Shown here one piece after another: positions 61,211 through 64,000 of a stretch of 64,000 nucleotides of DNA. Made by a program: the position numbers and the translations under genes. Numbering within the stretch: position 1 is the stretch's first letter; each line of letters begins with the position of its first letter. The notes beneath the pieces were generated by a model. The model worked only from the letters and a program-made list of their open reading frames with translations. It ran no database searches and was not told where the DNA came from. Source of the stretch: Parietichytrium sp. I65-24A (Eukaryota > Sar > Bigyra > Thraustochytrida > Thraustochytriidae); assembly GCA_012862575.1 (NCBI GenBank), contig BLSF01000098.1, positions 1-64,000 on the forward strand, read 5' to 3'.

Positions 61211-62374
61211 CTACAATTGCTCTGGGCCGCCTTGGGTTTTCATGGCTTGCTCCATAAAGTCGATTGCCACTCTGTGCATATATGAGCTTTCGCCAAACAG
61301 ACCCTCGCGGAACGCCACGTGCGACCCGTAGTCAGTAAGTGCAAGTGTATAGTTGAGGGTTTCTGTGGCGATCTCGAGAGGGATATTTTCTTTGACACAG
61401 AGAGGATCGTCCAGGGCGTTCAGTATCAGGCAAGGCACTTCGTTCTTGATGTAGTGAGTCATGGGGTTGGAAAACTCGAGATACTCCTCGAAGGTGTGAA
61501 ATCCAGCCATGTGAACAGCATTCTCGATAAAGTGCTGAACTGACTCGCTCTGCATGCAATGGTCGAAACCCTTGGACTTTTCGAGACTTGCTCTGTTACG
61601 TTCGAGGAAAAACCGTTTCAGGCCCACAAGAAGGTACTTTGCGAGTGCAGGGTTTTTGCTCTGGAAGACGCCAAATGCTGTGCTCACATCATACGCAGGG
61701 CAGAGTGATGCGGCGGCCTGGATGCCAAGGTCCTTGCCTTGTTTCCCTATGTACGAGACCACTTGACCCGACCCAGCGGAGATGCCCACGGCGCCGATGA
61801 AGACATTTGGGAACAATTCTCGCACTTTGCGCACCATGAGCTCCGTGTCGTCTGTGCACCCAAGCAAGTTGAATTTGTCCGTCTCGTACTCTGGCCCGAG
61901 ATGGCCGCGACGGCAGAGCACGATGGGACGAAATCCTCGCATGGCGCATCTGTGAGCAAACTCAGACTCTTCGCCCGGTCCACCGGTGATGGTGTGCAAG
62001 ATGAGTATGATGGGCGAGTCCTCCGCGAGCTTGGGCCCTCCAACGTACTCGTCAATGGCCACCTGGCCGCCGTCCGGGCAATCAAGGAGCGTTCTCTTGT
62101 AGTTTGCCTTGAAGCGGTAGATAGTCTGCCAGAGGATGAGAGCCACGAATTGGCCGTACGAGCCATGCGCCCAGAACGTGGGCACGAACGTTTCATGCAG
62201 AGTCTTGGTCGCATCCACGATCTTCTTCATCCTCGCGTCTTTCTCATGGTAAAACACTCTCGGCTTCTCTGCGGTCAACCTTCGCACCAGTCCTTGCAAG
62301 GAGTACAGAGACAGCAGCGCCACAACCGACCTTCGCGCCCATTTGGCCGCCAACTCGCGCGGTGTTCGCTGCAT
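61211..62374 (-). CDS. Alpha/beta hydrolase of the ABHD1/3 (YheT/EMB8) family
   Basis: 387 residues on the reverse strand from ATG 62374. The catalytic triad is visible: nucleophile Ser in VGISAGSGQ (GxSxG), Asp in NALDDPLCVKENIP, and His in YGSHVAFREG. The family strings VLCRRGHLG and LGCTDDTELM, seen in ABHD1/3 and yeast Eht1/Eeb1-like acyltransferases, are present. A hydrophobic helix near residues 17-31 (VVALLSLYSLQG) could anchor it to a membrane, as in ABHD3. Family members cleave or transfer acyl chains of phospholipids or make medium-chain esters; the substrate here is unknown. It is a single exon, convergent with the methyltransferase gene, with only 170 bp between stops. Confidence 0.9.
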   Translation of the reverse strand: MQRTPRELAAKWARRSVVALLSLYSLQGLVRRLTAEKPRVFYHEKDARMKKIVDATKTLHETFVPTFWAHGSYGQFVALILWQTIYRFKANYKRTLLDCPDGGQVAIDEYVGGPKLAEDSPIILILHTITGGPGEESEFAHRCAMRGFRPIVLCRRGHLGPEYETDKFNLLGCTDDTELMVRKVRELFPNVFIGAVGISAGSGQVVSYIGKQGKDLGIQAAASLCPAYDVSTAFGVFQSKNPALAKYLLVGLKRFFLERNRASLEKSKGFDHCMQSESVQHFIENAVHMAGFHTFEEYLEFSNPMTHYIKNEVPCLILNALDDPLCVKENIPLEIATETLNYTLALTDYGSHVAFREGLFGESSYMHRVAIDFMEQAMKTQGGPEQL

Positions 62375-63512
62375 CTCGCGTCCTTAAAGCCTTCCCGATC
62401 CGGTTCGAGGACTGCGCAGTCCTGCGCCGACACTTCAAAACCAACTCATCTCGTGAATCGATCTTTCCTGTGCAACCTTCAAGCTCAGCTTCTGTGCCTA
62501 ACTCTCCCAGCTACTCCAGTAGTAGATACACACTGCGTGACGACGTCCCGCTTTCATCTCCACCATCATCCATCGTCCACGTAAAACATAAGTATATACA
62601 TCTCATTCGCCACCGGCGGCAGCGCCTCACTCACTGCAACGCCGTCTATCCGAGCTATCCGAATCGCACCATCTGCTAGCTTCAACGAACAGTGGTCCCC
62701 GCTTTCATCGACCATCATCCATCATCATTGTACAACATAAATATATGTATATCATTCGCCATCGCCGGCAGCGCCTCACTGACTGCAACGCCGTCAATCA
62801 GAGATATCCGAATCGCGCCATGTGCTAGCTTCAACGAAAGAGTGGCTCGCAAGGAAGGAACCAAACAACCAACCCATTCATCCATCCTCCCACGCACGCA
62901 TGAACGCATGAACGCATGAACGCAGCAAGCTCACACGAAGAACCCAGGTGTTGTGATGTGTTGTGGTCTTGGAAGTGTGCGAGAGACAGAAACTAGCTGG
63001 CGTTAAGTAGCCAGGTATAGCCAGGTGTTCTGCTGTCTTGCTATGTCTTGCTGTCTCTTGCGCACAATGCCATGTACTTTGTGTACTCTGTATACTTTGT
63101 TCCGCAGCATGTCCGTCGGTCCTTGCGTTCTTTCTTCTGCTCGCCAATTGAATATTGAATATTGAGTAATTGGACTTGGTCGTCGATGTTGAGTCATTGA
63201 ATTTTGGTCTTCTCTCTATTCCTTCTTTGCTTTATTTGGGATGTTTGTTATTGAAAACGTAGTTTGCTTTGGTTCATTGGTTAATTTTAATCAAAACCAT
63301 TTGGTTTCCAAAAATATAAAGGTATTCTCCCGAATCAAATAGATCGATTTTGAAGCACGGGAAAAGGCACAGTGCTTTATGAACAAAGAAAAAGTTGGTT
63401 GAAAGAAAAAAAACTTCACAAATATAACATTTCATTGCGTTTCACCACACTAATCTACCCTGAGATATAATACTTCGCTAAAGCCCCATCGGACAACCAG
63501 GTGGTAAAGCCC
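62375..63512. other. Intergenic, no gene seen, includes a local tandem duplication
   Basis: Apart from the duplicated block below, this holds GAACGCATGAACGCATGAACGC at 62901-62922 (a nine-base repeat, written here as GAACGCATG units) and repeated TTGCTGTCT/TTGCTATGTC text near 63033-63058. It contains the hydrolase promoter on the left and the tRNA upstream region on the right. Confidence 0.5.
62546..62838 (+). repeat. Diverged tandem duplication of about 147 bp
   Basis: 62546-62690 and 62697-62838 share the ordered text CGCTTTCATC, CATCATCCATC, ATTCGCCA, GGCAGCGCCTCACT, GCAACGCCGTC and TGCTAGCTTCAACGAA with many substitutions between them. No gene overlaps it. Confidence 0.75.
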
Positions 63513-63610
63513 GCACAAGTAGCTCAGTTGGTAGTAGCGTTCGGTTTACAATCATCCCTAAGGGTTGATGATGGTCCCGGAAGGTCGCGAGTTCGATCCT
63601 CGTCTTGTGT
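63513..63610 (+). tRNA. Intron-containing tRNA, anticodon TAC (Val), copy 1
   Basis: Folds as a standard tRNA once a 25-nt intron (63551-63575) is removed, leaving 73 nt. Acceptor GCACAAG/CTTGTGT (first pair G-U), D arm GCTCAGTTGGTAGTAGC, anticodon stem TTCGG/CCGGA with one G-U, T arm GCGAGTTCGATCCTCGT. The anticodon loop reads TTTACA then C after splicing, giving TAC (valine). The intron lies after position 37, the canonical eukaryotic site, and can itself form a hairpin ATCATC/GATGAT. Anticodon identity is from my hand fold. Confidence 0.82.
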
Positions 63611-63625
63611 AATCTGGTTGTCTTA

Positions 63626-63723
63626 GCACAAGTAGCTCAGTTGGTAGTAGCGTTCGGTTTACATTCAGCCTTGATGGCTGACGATGGTCCCGGAAGGTCG
63701 CGAGTTCGATCCTCGTCTTGTGT
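63626..63723 (+). tRNA. Intron-containing tRNA, anticodon TAC (Val), copy 2
   Basis: Begins 15 bp after copy 1. Its two exons (63626-63663 and 63689-63723) are identical to copy 1, but the 25-nt intron (63664-63688) has a different sequence that keeps a hairpin (TCAGCC/GGCTGA). The length and splice positions are the same. Confidence 0.82.
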
Positions 63724-64000
63724 ATATCTTTTTCTTTTTTCCTCTTTTGTGGCAAAACTAAACTTTATTGATTGGACGCTTCAGTTTTAAAAATCATGCG
63801 AAAGTTTTGTTTTCGTCGACAAAAAGACAGAAGTTTCGAAGAGCTTGTGCAAGTACTTCCTTCCTTCATTCCTTCCATGCGTACGCACATGTCTGTGTAA
63901 ACTTGGCATCACCGAGAAAATCGCGCCTGTCAGCGCTGAGCTCGATGCTGGAACTTCATAGTCAACTCTTGTCGATGTTTACAAAGAAATGTTCGTTCGT
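63724..64000. other. Window end, no gene seen
   Basis: A TTTTTCTTTTTTCC pyrimidine run follows the second tRNA at once (63728-63742), fitting a polymerase III terminator. Beyond it, no coding frame or RNA gene is evident. Confidence 0.45.

Overview
This is eukaryotic nuclear DNA, most likely from a unicellular, flagellated protist. Most genes are single-exon or have one short GT-AG intron. The proteins are plainly eukaryotic: kinesin, a WAPL-like cohesin regulator, NELF-C/D, the dynein-assembly factor DNAAF1, GYF and SET proteins, a WD40/ion-channel fusion, and two intron-containing tRNA genes. I cannot name the lineage.

Layout. 1-1333: end of an Armadillo-repeat gene built from near-identical 129-bp units. 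1981-6272: large membrane protein with EF-hand loops. 7825-13728: HAD phosphatase, enoyl-CoA hydratase, GNAT acetyltransferase, DNAAF1. 13969-24092: accessory block with a broken partial copy of an aldo-keto reductase, a 920-residue P-loop protein, a dynamin-like fragment, and an intact secreted-type dioxygenase/aldo-keto reductase fusion. 25824-31357: SET, WAPL-like and double-GYF genes. 33582-37157: a leucine-rich-repeat gene in which each 28-residue repeat is its own 84-nt exon. 38316-47754: kinesin, WD40/ion channel, possible Bfa1/Byr4-like protein. 50262-53741: WW/NELF-C/D fusion and an acidic protein. 54070-59073: a DNA transposon encoding a DDE-like transposase fused to a YqaJ-type nuclease, in an internally deleted and a full version. 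59435-62374: methyltransferase with a satellite-filled intron, and an alpha/beta hydrolase. 63513-63723: two tandem tRNA genes.

Assembly. Four single N bases (16018, 20453, 35901, 55258) each sit where the sequence restarts with a near-copy of what came just before. I read these as unmerged overlaps between contigs carrying different alleles, so several apparent tandem duplications (AKR fragment, P-loop gene 3' end, LRR exons, transposon) probably represent two haplotypes of one locus. The allele differences are informative: a 237-bp deletion, a sharply bounded 133-bp divergent patch inside a coding region, and a 3.4-kb internal transposon deletion.

The strongest candidates for something not previously described are the transposase-nuclease fusion, the hypervariable patch in the P-loop protein, the one-exon-per-repeat LRR gene with alternating intron families, and the dioxygenase-reductase fusion. 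The housekeeping genes are not arranged as a common pathway; neighbours look functionally independent, as is usual in protist nuclear genomes.
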